A stretch of DNA of 14,375 bases from Candidatus Anoxychlamydiales bacterium (GTDB taxonomy: Bacteria > Chlamydiota > Chlamydiia > Chlamydiales > SM23-39), in contig JAAKFW010000013.1 of NCBI GenBank assembly GCA_011064905.1, positions 1-14,375 of the forward strand. Direction: 5' to 3'. Positions 1 through 7,015 of this stretch are shown here, in pieces. Below the pieces are notes generated by a model. It ran no database searches and was not told the origin of the DNA. It saw only the letters and a program-made list of their open reading frames with translations. A program made the position numbers and the translations under genes. Each line of letters begins with the position of its first letter. Position 1 is the first letter of the stretch.

Positions 1-1
1 T

Positions 2-349
2 AGCTTCACTAAGTAATTCTTTTCCTGTAGATACTTTATCAATAAAAGATCCGGCGCCCGTCAAGTCCTGTAAACTTAAGCCATTCTCCATTGGATGCTT
101 TGCTATATTTGCTGCTAGAGTCCCCAATGTTTCAAATTGTGCTAAAGTTTGCTCTGGATAATAATGATAACTAGCTGCTATAGAGGCGCCTATTAAAAGA
201 ATGCTTGCAGCTAATTTAGCATTAAAACAACTTTTATCCTTATTTCCTTGTCCATCTTTCCTCATTTCAGCAACTTCCTTTGTGGAAGATGAAGGAGAGG
301 CGGGGAGTGCTGATGGTGCTGATGCTGTGCTACTTGATGATGCTGACAT
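2..349 (-). CDS. Partial Ser/Ala-rich membrane protein, unknown family (C-terminus beyond window)
   Basis: The reading frame is open from an ATG at 349-347 to the left window edge, giving 116 visible residues. The ribosome binding site AAGGAG lies 8 nt upstream of the ATG and supports this start. Residues 2-23 are almost only Ser, Ala, Pro and Thr. A charged stretch (24-45) follows, then one hydrophobic segment at about 46-61 that could span a membrane, then a mixed region containing an HYYPEQ motif. I do not recognise a family. A low-complexity, Ser-rich N-terminus without a signal peptide followed by a membrane segment would suit a type III-secreted inclusion-membrane protein in a chlamydial genome, but this is inference. 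The truncated gene at the right window edge also carries a Ser-rich tract. The coding call is good; the function is open. Confidence 0.7.
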   Translation of the reverse strand, partial: MSASSSSTASAPSALPASPSSSTKEVAEMRKDGQGNKDKSCFNAKLAASILLIGASIAASYHYYPEQTLAQFETLGTLAANIAKHPMENGLSLQDLTGAGSFIDKVSTGKELLSEA

Positions 350-421
350 ATTTATTTCTCCTTTTTTAAATTATTATTTTATGTTTTTATTAACCTAAAT
401 TGGTTTATATGTTTTTTTTGT

Positions 422-451
422 ATTATGCTTATTGTTTTTTATAACATGCAA
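422..451 (-). promoter_or_regulatory. Possible promoter of the Ser/Ala-rich membrane protein gene
   Basis: On the minus strand, TTGCAT is followed by an 18-bp spacer and CATAAT (5 of 6 matches to the -10 consensus), about 70 bp upstream of the start codon. The -35 match is weak, and such hexamers are common by chance in DNA this AT-rich. Confidence 0.25.
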
Positions 452-792
452 TCAATTATGTAAATAATATATCATATATTATAATTAAGTGCTATGTAAA
501 GAATGTTTTAATTGCAATTTAAATAATTTATTACATTGTAAAAATAAAAATACCTTTTTAATAATATTTTAGGTAATTATAATTTTTATTATTTTCTAGC
601 ATACCTTGAGTAGATGAGCATATAAGTTTTTTAGTTTTAATAGTGTGTCAGAAGAGATTAAAATAAATATTATACAGGGAATAACTTTTCGGATAATGAC
701 CCTCAATAGTTACTCATTTTTAAGTGATGATTTTTTTTAAAATACTTTTTACATTGAAGGATTTTAAATGCATTTCTTAAAAATAATGTAGT

Positions 793-808
793 AAATATTC
801 GAATATTT
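793..808. repeat. 16-bp perfect palindrome
   Basis: The sequence AAATATTCGAATATTT equals its own reverse complement. It could be an operator half-site pair, but it is far from both neighbouring start codons and nearly all A/T, so chance is a real alternative. Confidence 0.4.
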
Positions 809-856
809 TTAGTTCTTCGTAATAATTTTTTTTGAAATTGCCGTTAAAAAATAAGG

Positions 857-886
857 AAAAACCAGCCCAATTTAGGACTGGTTTTT
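857..886 (-). terminator. Hairpin terminator of the Inc-like gene, possibly bidirectional
   Basis: The arms AAAAACCAG (857-865) and CTGGTTTTT (878-886) pair perfectly. Inside them a C-A mismatch is followed by a CC/GG pair and a short loop. Read on the minus strand, the stem ends in a run of five T. It starts about 10 nt after the stop codon of the gene at 896-1456. The T-run is also present on the plus strand, so the element could stop transcription from either side. Confidence 0.8.
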
Positions 887-895
887 AAGTTGAGA

Positions 896-1456
896 TTAAT
901 TAGTGCACTCTATGAAGGCCTCTTGAGTCTGCTCAGGACATGAAGCTTGCGGATTTTGCCATGAATTAAATCTTTCTTTTAAAGTAGATGGATTAGATTG
1001 AGTGCACTCAAACGCACTAAGACATGAGATGGAATTTCTAAATGTAAGGATTTCATAAACTCCTAAAGATGCAGCAAGCATAGCCGTTCCTGCATATAGG
1101 ACTTTTGCCTTCATCTTGTTAGTTTTATAAGCTGCTAAAATAAAAGTTGCAGATATTCCAAAAAGAGCTGTTTGAGATGCGATAGATCCCACTGCTATAC
1201 CTCTAAATGGTATGAATTCAATTGCTTTATTCCAAGCTCCCTTTGGACTAATATAAGAAGCTGCTTTCCCTATTAGAGGGAAAGCTATATCTCCAATTGG
1301 CTCTGCGATTGACTTAAATCTTTCATTTATAAGAGCCTTTGCTAGAGCTTTACTTGGACTAATATAAGATGCTGCTTCTGAAAGACTAGAAATAGTACTT
1401 GCGACTATAGGCGCATCAAAAAAAACTTGTAAAGCATTTGTAATATTGCTTCCCAT
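896..1456 (-). CDS. Inc-like bilobed membrane protein with tandem 37-residue repeat (hypothetical)
   Basis: This is a 186-residue protein whose ATG lies 4 nt after a strong AGGAGGG ribosome binding site. Residues 28-64 and 65-101 are tandem copies, each starting AASYISP; A, K-A, F and I-A recur at matching places further along. Two long hydrophobic segments, about 87-110 and 119-138, are separated by a short basic hairpin (KTNKMKAK). This bilobed arrangement is the hallmark of chlamydial inclusion membrane (Inc) proteins. The roughly 48-residue C-terminal tail has four cysteines (145, 151, 173, 184) and would face the cytosol if the Inc topology holds. There is no cleavable signal peptide. 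The gene is monocistronic: a likely promoter precedes it and a hairpin terminator follows it. The Inc assignment rests on hydropathy and genome context only; another small membrane protein family remains possible. Confidence 0.75.
   Translation of the reverse strand: MGSNITNALQVFFDAPIVASTISSLSEAASYISPSKALAKALINERFKSIAEPIGDIAFPLIGKAASYISPKGAWNKAIEFIPFRGIAVGSIASQTALFGISATFILAAYKTNKMKAKVLYAGTAMLAASLGVYEILTFRNSISCLSAFECTQSNPSTLKERFNSWQNPQASCPEQTQEAFIECTN
1243..1377 (-). repeat. In-frame direct repeat (two 24-bp near-identical copies, 111 bp apart)
   Basis: Copies at 1243-1266 and 1354-1377 share 23 of 24 bases, each containing TTGGACTAATATAAGA. The spacing of 111 bp is exactly 37 codons and matches the protein repeat of the Inc-like gene. 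Identity at synonymous positions suggests a fairly recent duplication or gene conversion. Confidence 0.85.
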
Positions 1457-1494
1457 TTTTCCCTCCTTTTGGGTAGTTAAAATAAAAGCACTCT

Positions 1495-1522
1495 ATTATT
1501 GATATTTTTAAAAATTTAGCAA
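1495..1522 (-). promoter_or_regulatory. Probable sigma70-type promoter of the Inc-like gene
   Basis: On the minus strand TTGCTA (-35, 4 of 6) is followed by a 16-bp spacer and AATAAT (-10, 5 of 6), about 40 bp upstream of the ATG at 1456. The leader would include the strong ribosome binding site. Confidence 0.4.
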
Positions 1523-1723
1523 GTTTTTTAGGGTTTAAAAAAAAGTTTATATACTTGGTAGAGGTAAAATAGAAGATTAAAAATAACTGATTATTTTTGC
1601 TTTTTGGAGATAACAACTCATTTTTTAAGATGAAGAGTAATAGAGAGCTTTTAAGATGAAATACGCCAAATAATAAATTTAATTAGGTGTAAAAACGTTT
1701 AAAATAAATGTAATTTGATGTAA

Positions 1724-1729
1724 TATAAT
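1724..1729 (+). promoter_or_regulatory. Candidate -10 box for the ldt-accA-msbA operon
   Basis: A perfect TATAAT lies 30 bp upstream of the TTG start of the L,D-transpeptidase gene. No good -35 hexamer sits 16-19 bp upstream, so the element is plausible rather than secure. Confidence 0.35.
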
Positions 1730-1759
1730 AAGTAATTATAAAAAAAATAGGAGTGCGTT

Positions 1760-2797
1760 TTGTCTACATCTAAAATTGTAACAATAGGCGCAGTAGCTCT
1801 TTTTGGAGTGATTGCAGCTTTAGGGGTTTTTAAGAAAAACCAAAAAAAGACAGATGTTGTTTTTGATACTAAAAATAGTAAAGTTCAAGAAGTCGTAATT
1901 GAAGAAAAAGTTAAGCCTGTTCAAGAGGTAAAAAAGGTTGAAAAAACAAAAGTCGTACAACAAAAGAGTACAAAACAAATAAAAAAAGCAGCTTCAAAAC
2001 AAGCTAAAGATATAGATGAAAACCTCCCTGATGCAGATCTAATAGATAGGCTTTTTGTAACGGACTCATCTAGGCTTCCAATTGTAGATACTGTGACATA
2101 TACATCTAGAGCTCCATGGATGCAAGGCAGGCCCGCTTGGATAGCAGATTACGCATCTCATTACTCAACTACAAGGCATTTTATTGCGAGAAGCTTAAAT
2201 AGAAAAGCTGATTATTTTACTCAAAAGGTTGCTCAAGGGGATAGATTTAACGTACTTAGAGATGATAAAAATATAAAGTTTCATCTGCTTATTGATATCA
2301 ATAGATCAAAACTTTGGTTCTATTATTTCGATGAAGATACAAATGAAAGAGCTTTATTAAAAACATATAATGTAGGGCTTGGAAGAAAAGAGACTAAAAG
2401 GGAGTCGGGCTTTTTAACGCCAAAAGGTAAATATACTCTAGGCTCTAAAGTAGCTATCTATAAACCAAATACTATTGGTTATTTTCAAGATAATAAAATT
2501 GAGATGATTAAAGTTTTTGGAACAAGATGGATACCATTTGATCAAGAGGTTGAAAACTGCACAGAAGTTTCAAAAGGCCTTGGCATTCATGGAGCTCCAT
2601 GGGTTGAATCTTCTTCAGGAGAGCTTGTAGAAGATAGATCTAAAATTGGAAAACAAGATAGTGATGGATGTATTAGACTGTTTGCAGAAGATATAGAAGA
2701 AATTTTTTCAATAGTAATATCTAGACCTACAACTATTGAACTTGTAGATGACTTTCATGACGCAAAGCTTCCGGGCGTAGAAAAAATAATAAAATAA
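1760..2797 (+). CDS. L,D-transpeptidase (YkuD domain), membrane-anchored
   Basis: This 345-residue protein starts at TTG, which is preceded by AGGAG with a 6-nt gap; no in-frame ATG or GTG fits better. Residues 5-23 form an N-terminal hydrophobic segment that would act as a signal anchor. Residues 40-85 form a Lys/Glu/Val-rich linker of the kind that crosses the periplasm. The YkuD catalytic domain occupies about 172-330. It contains the conserved His277 (GIHGAP) and the SDGCIRL motif with catalytic Cys304 and Arg306; many family members have SHGC, so Asp302 is a mild variant. YkuD enzymes make 3-3 peptidoglycan cross-links or attach proteins to diaminopimelate-containing stem peptides, through a cysteine acyl intermediate. 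No LysM or other wall-binding domain is seen. The gene is first in an operon, 10 bp before accA. The family assignment is firm; which reaction it performs is not visible. Confidence 0.92.
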   Translation: MSTSKIVTIGAVALFGVIAALGVFKKNQKKTDVVFDTKNSKVQEVVIEEKVKPVQEVKKVEKTKVVQQKSTKQIKKAASKQAKDIDENLPDADLIDRLFVTDSSRLPIVDTVTYTSRAPWMQGRPAWIADYASHYSTTRHFIARSLNRKADYFTQKVAQGDRFNVLRDDKNIKFHLLIDINRSKLWFYYFDEDTNERALLKTYNVGLGRKETKRESGFLTPKGKYTLGSKVAIYKPNTIGYFQDNKIEMIKVFGTRWIPFDQEVENCTEVSKGLGIHGAPWVESSSGELVEDRSKIGKQDSDGCIRLFAEDIEEIFSIVISRPTTIELVDDFHDAKLPGVEKIIK

Positions 2798-2807
2798 GGT
2801 AAAATCT

Positions 2808-3761
2808 ATGGAAATACTACCTCATGAAAAATCGATTTATGAATATGAAGAAACGATTAAACAAGTCGAAGAGCAGAATAAAAATAATGGCCTTTGGACT
2901 AAAGATGAAATCGAAAAGCTAAAAAGCAAACTCAAAAAGCTAAAACAAAAGATTTATTCCAATTTATCTGTATGGGATAGAGTTTTGATTAGTAGGCATG
3001 CCAGTAGACCTCATACAATTGATTATTTAAAAAATATTGCAGATGAATATGAAGAGATTTATGGAGACAGAACTCGGATGAATGATCCCTCAATCATTAC
3101 AGCTTTAGCGAAAATAGATGGAAAAAAATTTGTAATTATAGGTCAAGAAAAAGGAAATGATACAGATTCTAGAATTTATAGAAATTTTGGAATGACCCAT
3201 CCCGAGGGTTTTAGAAAAGCGCTAAGAGCTATGAAACTTGCTGAGAAATTTAATATTCCTGTTGTAACATTTTTAGATACTCCAGGAGCTTATCCAGGGC
3301 TCTCTGCAGAAGAAAGGGGACAAGGCGCTGTAATCGCTAAAAATCTTTTTGAGATGTCTAAGCTGAAAACTCCTATAATTGTTGTTTTAATAGGAGAGGG
3401 CTGTTCTGGAGGAGCTTTAGGTATTGGTGTTGGTGATAAAATAGGTATGTTAGAGCATTCATATTATTCTGTGATTTCACCAGAGGGGTGCGCTTCTATT
3501 TTATATAAAGATAAAACAAAAACTGAAAAAGCTGCGGAAGCCCTAAAGATGCAAACTGAAGATCTTATAAAGTTAAATGTTATAGATGAGATTATAAAAG
3601 AACCTCAAGGGGGAGCTCATTTAGACCCTAAGACAGCATATAAAAACGTGAAATCATTTATTTTGAACTCTTTTGATAGCCTGAAAAACATTAAAGATGA
3701 TAATCTTTTAAATAAGCGTTACGAAAAGTTTCGCTCAATGGGTGAATTTATCAAAAATTAG
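2808..3761 (+). CDS. accA: Acetyl-CoA carboxylase carboxyltransferase subunit alpha
   Basis: AccA pairs with AccD to transfer CO2 from carboxybiotin on AccB to acetyl-CoA, producing malonyl-CoA, the committed step of fatty acid synthesis in the cytoplasm. The 317-residue length matches E. coli AccA (319). An N-terminal helical region (about 5-80) precedes the crotonase-fold core. Recognisable family signatures include MTHPEGFRKALRAMKLAEKF (129-148), the FLDTPGAYPG segment (155-164) and the glycine-rich GEGCSGGALGIGVGD (196-210), where glycines form the oxyanion hole. Cys199 stands where E. coli has glycine. A weak AAGG overlaps the stop region of the upstream ldt gene, and msbA starts 6 bp downstream, so translation is probably coupled along the operon. 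The accA-msbA pairing is also what I recall from C. trachomatis (CT265-CT264). accD is not in this window. Confidence 0.96.
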   Translation: MEILPHEKSIYEYEETIKQVEEQNKNNGLWTKDEIEKLKSKLKKLKQKIYSNLSVWDRVLISRHASRPHTIDYLKNIADEYEEIYGDRTRMNDPSIITALAKIDGKKFVIIGQEKGNDTDSRIYRNFGMTHPEGFRKALRAMKLAEKFNIPVVTFLDTPGAYPGLSAEERGQGAVIAKNLFEMSKLKTPIIVVLIGEGCSGGALGIGVGDKIGMLEHSYYSVISPEGCASILYKDKTKTEKAAEALKMQTEDLIKLNVIDEIIKEPQGGAHLDPKTAYKNVKSFILNSFDSLKNIKDDNLLNKRYEKFRSMGEFIKN

Positions 3762-3767
3762 TAAAAT

Positions 3768-5699
3768 ATGAGACTACTTCTTAAAGCTGCTTTAAAAAAT
3801 TCAAAGCATCTATCTTTAGCAATAATTGTATTAGTTACTTTGCAATTTATGAGTATTGCAAATCAAATGGAGATGTTTTCTTTAGGGTTTATTGCAAATA
3901 CCGGAGCTGATTTTTTTACTCTTTTCGGTAAAGATAGAAAAAGAAAACTTCATTCAAATGATAAGGTGTCTCTAAAGGATGTTCAAGAAAAATGGAATGC
4001 TATAGATACTGATAAAAATGGAGTTATCTCTAAGAAAGATGCTGCGATTTATATAGCTGGTAGAAAGAATTCAAATCCATTAAATCGCATTTTTAGAGTT
4101 GTAAGTAATAAATTAAATTTAGAAGGTAATTTTACCGGGCTTATCTCCATTTTAATCTTTGTCGCACTCTTTAAAGCTATATTTTTATTTGTTTCGAGAT
4201 ATTGTACTCAAGTTTTATCTATTCGAATAACAAGAGATCTTCGTCAACAATTCTTTGAGCATATTCAATCGCTTCCACTAAGTTTTTATCAAGAGCATAA
4301 TATGGGGAGTTTATCTACAAGAGCCGTAGGAGATGCTTCGCAAATTGCATCTTCAATAAATTCTTCAATCACAAACTATTTTCAAACACCATTTACAATT
4401 TGCGCAGCTCTGACTGCTTGTTTTTATCTTTCCTGGAAACTATCTCTAATTATTTTTATCGGGATGCCGATGATAGTTTTGCCTGTTGTTTTTTTAACTA
4501 AAAGAATAAAAAAAGTTGCTCGACAAATCCAAAAAAATCAAGAGAGTTTTAACTCTGTTTTATTAGATTTTTTAGGAGGAATTCAAACGATAAAAATTTT
4601 TGCAATGGAAAAGTTCACACTAAAAAAATATAACGAGCAAAACATGCAAATGGCTTATTTAGAGAGTAAAAACGCAAAATACACTCTTTTAACTCGGCCA
4701 GTTTTACATCTTATTACAACTTCTTGCATGGCGACTGTTGTAATGCTTGGTCTTTATACTTTAAATATGAGCATCCCTGTTTTATTAGTTTTTGTAGCTT
4801 CACTTCATCTATTTTATGAACCTGTTAAAAAGTTTGCTGAAGAAAACTCAAATATTCAAAGAGGAATTGTAGCGGCGGAGAGAATGTTTGAAGTTATATC
4901 TTTAAAACCTGCAATCCAAGATGAAGACGGTGCTATTGCACTAAAAAGTTTTTCAGATCATATAGAATTTAAAAATGTTAGTTTTAGATATCAAGATGAA
5001 TGGGTTTTAAAAGATATAAGTTTTAAAATAAAAAAAGGAGAAACAATTGCTATTGTAGGGCCAACCGGCGCTGGAAAATCTACAATTGTTCAACTGCTAC
5101 CAAGACTTTTTGATGTTCAAAAAGGGGAAATTATAATTGATGGTTATCCCTTAAAAGAATATACCCAAAAATCTCTTAGAGAAAACATTGCTTTTGTTCC
5201 GCAAAAACCTTTTTTATTCTATGATTCAATTATCGAAAATATCTCTTTTGGAAGAGATTTTACTTTTGAAGAAGTTAAAGATGCCGCGATTAAAGCGCAC
5301 GCTCATGAATTTATTGTAGATCTAGAAAAAAACTATCATACGATATTAGCAGAAAGAGGAAAAAACTTATCAGGTGGACAACAACAAAGACTTGCAATTG
5401 CTAGAGCTTTAGTTAAAAAAGCTCCTATATTAGTTATGGACGAAGCAACCTCTTCTTTAGATGCTATAAGTGAGAGTAAAATTAAAGAGGCTATTAAAGC
5501 TCTGAAAACCCAGGTTACTCAAATAATCATAACTCACAGGCTCTCGACTATAGAACATGCTGATAGGATAATTTATATCGAAAAAGGAATAAAGCTTGCA
5601 GAAGGTTCTAAAGATGAACTTTTAGAAACTTGCGCTGAGTTTAAATATATGTGGGAACACTACCACAGATCAGAAAATTTAAAAAAACTATCTGTTTAA
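3768..5699 (+). CDS. msbA: MsbA-type ABC exporter (lipid A flippase family) with EF-hand-like insertion
   Basis: This 643-residue half-transporter has an N-terminal membrane domain (to about 380) and a C-terminal ATPase domain. It would work as an inner-membrane homodimer, most likely flipping lipid A-core to the periplasmic leaflet. The ATPase motifs are complete: Walker A GPTGAGKST (430-438), Q-loop Gln479, signature LSGGQ (534-538), Walker B ILVMDE (554-559) and H-loop His590. Membrane helices are seen near 15-42, 124-147, 208-245 (two), 310-333 and 335-352. The protein is about 60 residues longer than E. coli MsbA (582), and the excess lies between helices 1 and 2 (about 45-123), where an EF-hand-like loop occurs. 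It starts 6 bp after accA without a clear ribosome binding site, suggesting coupling. Lipid A as substrate is inferred from the family and the envelope context; another lipid or drug substrate is possible. Confidence 0.88.
   Translation: MRLLLKAALKNSKHLSLAIIVLVTLQFMSIANQMEMFSLGFIANTGADFFTLFGKDRKRKLHSNDKVSLKDVQEKWNAIDTDKNGVISKKDAAIYIAGRKNSNPLNRIFRVVSNKLNLEGNFTGLISILIFVALFKAIFLFVSRYCTQVLSIRITRDLRQQFFEHIQSLPLSFYQEHNMGSLSTRAVGDASQIASSINSSITNYFQTPFTICAALTACFYLSWKLSLIIFIGMPMIVLPVVFLTKRIKKVARQIQKNQESFNSVLLDFLGGIQTIKIFAMEKFTLKKYNEQNMQMAYLESKNAKYTLLTRPVLHLITTSCMATVVMLGLYTLNMSIPVLLVFVASLHLFYEPVKKFAEENSNIQRGIVAAERMFEVISLKPAIQDEDGAIALKSFSDHIEFKNVSFRYQDEWVLKDISFKIKKGETIAIVGPTGAGKSTIVQLLPRLFDVQKGEIIIDGYPLKEYTQKSLRENIAFVPQKPFLFYDSIIENISFGRDFTFEEVKDAAIKAHAHEFIVDLEKNYHTILAERGKNLSGGQQQRLAIARALVKKAPILVMDEATSSLDAISESKIKEAIKALKTQVTQIIITHRLSTIEHADRIIYIEKGIKLAEGSKDELLETCAEFKYMWEHYHRSENLKKLSV
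4005..4040 (+). other. EF-hand-like calcium-binding loop encoded within msbA
   Basis: Residues 80-91 of the transporter read DTDKNGVISKKD. This places Asp, Asp and Asn at loop positions 1, 3 and 5, Gly at 6, Ile at 8, Ser at 9 and Asp at 12, in agreement with the EF-hand consensus except that position 12 is Asp rather than Glu. Helix-like flanks (DVQEKWNAI before, DAAIYIAGRK after) complete a helix-loop-helix. By exporter topology the segment would be periplasmic. Only one such loop is seen; canonical EF hands usually come in pairs, but a dimeric transporter would bring two together. Confidence 0.65.
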
Positions 5700-5704
5700 A
5701 TTTT

Positions 5705-5983
5705 ATGGAAGATAAATTTAGTGAACTTGCAAATACTCTAACAGATCTCATTAATATCTTAGAAGAATTTGAAAAAACAAAAGATGATTATAAAAAACCG
5801 GATATCAGAGCTTATCAAATAAAAATATCATCTTTAGCTAAAATAATCGGAAATATCACTCTAAGACATACTCAGAAACTATTAGATAGTATCGATGAGT
5901 ATTTATCAAATTCTCAAAAAGAAAAGTTCTCATCTTTAATAAAAGATGCTATCAACCTTCAAAATGATCTTTGGGAGCTGTAA
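5705..5983 (+). CDS. Small helical protein of unknown function, last gene of the ldt-accA-msbA operon
   Basis: The predicted protein has 92 residues and begins MEDKFSELANTLTDLINILE. An ATG 54 bp further upstream in the same frame would overlap the end of msbA by 49 bp and add 18 residues with no helical pattern, so the ATG at 5705, 5 bp after the msbA stop, is preferred; neither has a strong ribosome binding site. Leu/Ile heptad-like spacing suggests a two- or three-helix bundle, with no signal peptide, membrane segment or cysteine. Composition is Lys/Glu/Leu-rich like genuine genes nearby. I do not recognise the family. Its place directly after msbA suggests coupled translation, but no functional link can be read from the sequence. 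Confidence 0.65.
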   Translation: MEDKFSELANTLTDLINILEEFEKTKDDYKKPDIRAYQIKISSLAKIIGNITLRHTQKLLDSIDEYLSNSQKEKFSSLIKDAINLQNDLWEL

Positions 5984-6072
5984 CTCAAATATCTAAATAT
6001 ATATATAAAGAGCTACTTTATATTCGATTATCCAATTGCATCAAACGATAGCCACATTAGATCTCCATTTCG

Positions 6073-6110
6073 AGCTATAGAGTTAGCCTATTTTCATCTG
6101 AACTATAGCT
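6073..6110. repeat. Inverted repeat in a convergent intergenic region
   Basis: AGCTATAG (6073-6080) and CTATAGCT (6103-6110) are perfect 8-bp inverted copies around a 22-nt loop, in the 207-bp gap between two converging transcription units. It may help end transcription on the plus strand, but A residues rather than T residues follow it, so it is not a standard intrinsic terminator. Confidence 0.4.
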
Positions 6111-6190
6111 AAACAAAAAAGAAGAAATTCCCAAAAAAATTGTGATTTCTCTGATTTTCTATTTCAAATATAATTTTGGAATAATTTGTG

Positions 6191-7012
6191 TCAAATAACT
6201 CGATTAGGATGTTTAAATAAATAGCCCTTTTCTTTGATTCGGCAATTTGCAACTCTTTTATTATTATCTGGAAAATCAGCAAGATTAGGATCAAAGTTTG
6301 GTGGATCAAGATTTAGTTTAGCGCAGATTTTTTTCGCAAAATCTTCTCTTGTTGGATGCTCATCATCAGTGGCATTGTAAATACCTTGAATATCATGATC
6401 TATGAGATATGATATTATTCTTACTACATCATCTCTGTGTACCATATTCGTATAATAATCACTGTGGCCTGGAATAACTTTTTTATATGACTCTTTAAAA
6501 AGATCTATAATTTCTTTATTAGGTCCATAGACTTGAGAGAGCCTAAGTATCGCTACGCTCCAGCCAAGATTATTTAATGAAAATATAGTATTTTCTGTAT
6601 CTATTAAAATTTTTGCAAAATGATCTTTTGCTTTTAGGGGAGTTGATTCATCTACCCACATACCATCTTGATTTCCGTAAACTGAGGTTTTAGAGGTAAA
6701 TATTATCCTTTTTGGAGCATCGATCTCTTTAGCACACTCTTTTATAGTATGCGCAGTTTGAAGGTAGGTATTTTCAAATTCATCTGGATTTTTAGCTTCT
6801 AGTGTTACAATAATAGTATCATTATCTTCTAATATTAATGAGACTTCATTTTTATCAGTCCCTCTCATAATTAAAGACTTTTGAGTTGTTTTTTTTAGTT
6901 TTTCTATGGATTTTGGATTTATTGTTGTGCAAGTTAAAAAATGATGCTTTTGATGCAGCTTTTCAGCTAGAGCTAAACCAATATATCCACATCCTATAAT
7001 TGTTGTTTTCAT
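6191..7012 (-). CDS. Atypical extended SDR, NAD(P)-binding epimerase/dehydratase-like (YeeZ family)
   Basis: This 273-residue protein opens with a Rossmann-fold beta strand and the dinucleotide-binding GCGYIG motif (7-12). The overall pattern follows E. coli YeeZ and the SDR_a5 group: TSKTSVYG (106-113), DESTP (121-125), LRLSQVYGP (157-164), the NMVHRDDV segment (189-196) and the YNATDDEHPTREDF segment (212-225). The usual catalytic YxxxK of extended SDRs is absent at the expected place: Lys134 is present but its -4 partner is Asp130. This fits the atypical subgroup, so real redox or epimerase chemistry is uncertain and the substrate is unknown. It starts 3 bp after the stop of the dnaQ-like gene with no separate ribosome binding site, so the two are probably co-transcribed and coupled. 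Confidence 0.85.
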   Translation of the reverse strand: MKTTIIGCGYIGLALAEKLHQKHHFLTCTTINPKSIEKLKKTTQKSLIMRGTDKNEVSLILEDNDTIIVTLEAKNPDEFENTYLQTAHTIKECAKEIDAPKRIIFTSKTSVYGNQDGMWVDESTPLKAKDHFAKILIDTENTIFSLNNLGWSVAILRLSQVYGPNKEIIDLFKESYKKVIPGHSDYYTNMVHRDDVVRIISYLIDHDIQGIYNATDDEHPTREDFAKKICAKLNLDPPNFDPNLADFPDNNKRVANCRIKEKGYLFKHPNRVI

Positions 7013-7015
7013 GCG

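Larger units (their letters stand above)
350..856. other. AT-rich intergenic region of about 500 bp without a recognisable gene
   Basis: This stretch lies between two minus-strand membrane protein genes. I found no ORF with a plausible ribosome binding site, no tRNA-like cloverleaf and no repeat array. It contains the leader and possible promoter of the left gene, a 16-bp perfect palindrome at 793-808, and homopolymeric A/T runs. A decayed gene or a small RNA cannot be excluded by eye. Confidence 0.6.
1457..1759. other. Divergent intergenic region between the Inc-like gene and the Ldt operon
   Basis: About 300 bp separate two divergently transcribed genes. It holds the promoter candidates for both sides and an A/T-only hairpin at 1579-1598 (AAAAATAA, loop CTGA, TTATTTTT). 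No convincing ORF or RNA gene was seen. Confidence 0.55.

Noticed and set aside
394..876. Ten-base complementarity between the terminator loop of the Inc-like gene and the leader of the left gene (CCAATTTAGG)
   Set aside because: An antisense contact is conceivable, but a 10-base match between AT-rich stretches is easily expected by chance and no other evidence supports it.
1579..1598. A/T-only hairpin in the divergent intergenic region as a terminator
   Set aside because: The stem has no G-C pair, and no plus-strand gene ends upstream of it, so there is nothing obvious to terminate.
1416..1616. Minus-strand ORF of 66 codons overlapping the start of the Inc-like gene
   Set aside because: It consists of Phe, Lys, Ile and Asn-rich sequence, lacks a good ribosome binding site and overlaps a better supported gene and its promoter.
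5651..5704. Upstream ATG for the small gene after msbA
   Set aside because: It would overlap the msbA end by 49 bp, adds residues without helical pattern, and the ATG at 5705 gives the normal operon spacing.
6109..6309. Minus-strand ORF of 66 codons over the end of the SDR gene
   Set aside because: It is an out-of-frame shadow of the SDR coding sequence with no ribosome binding site or family signature.
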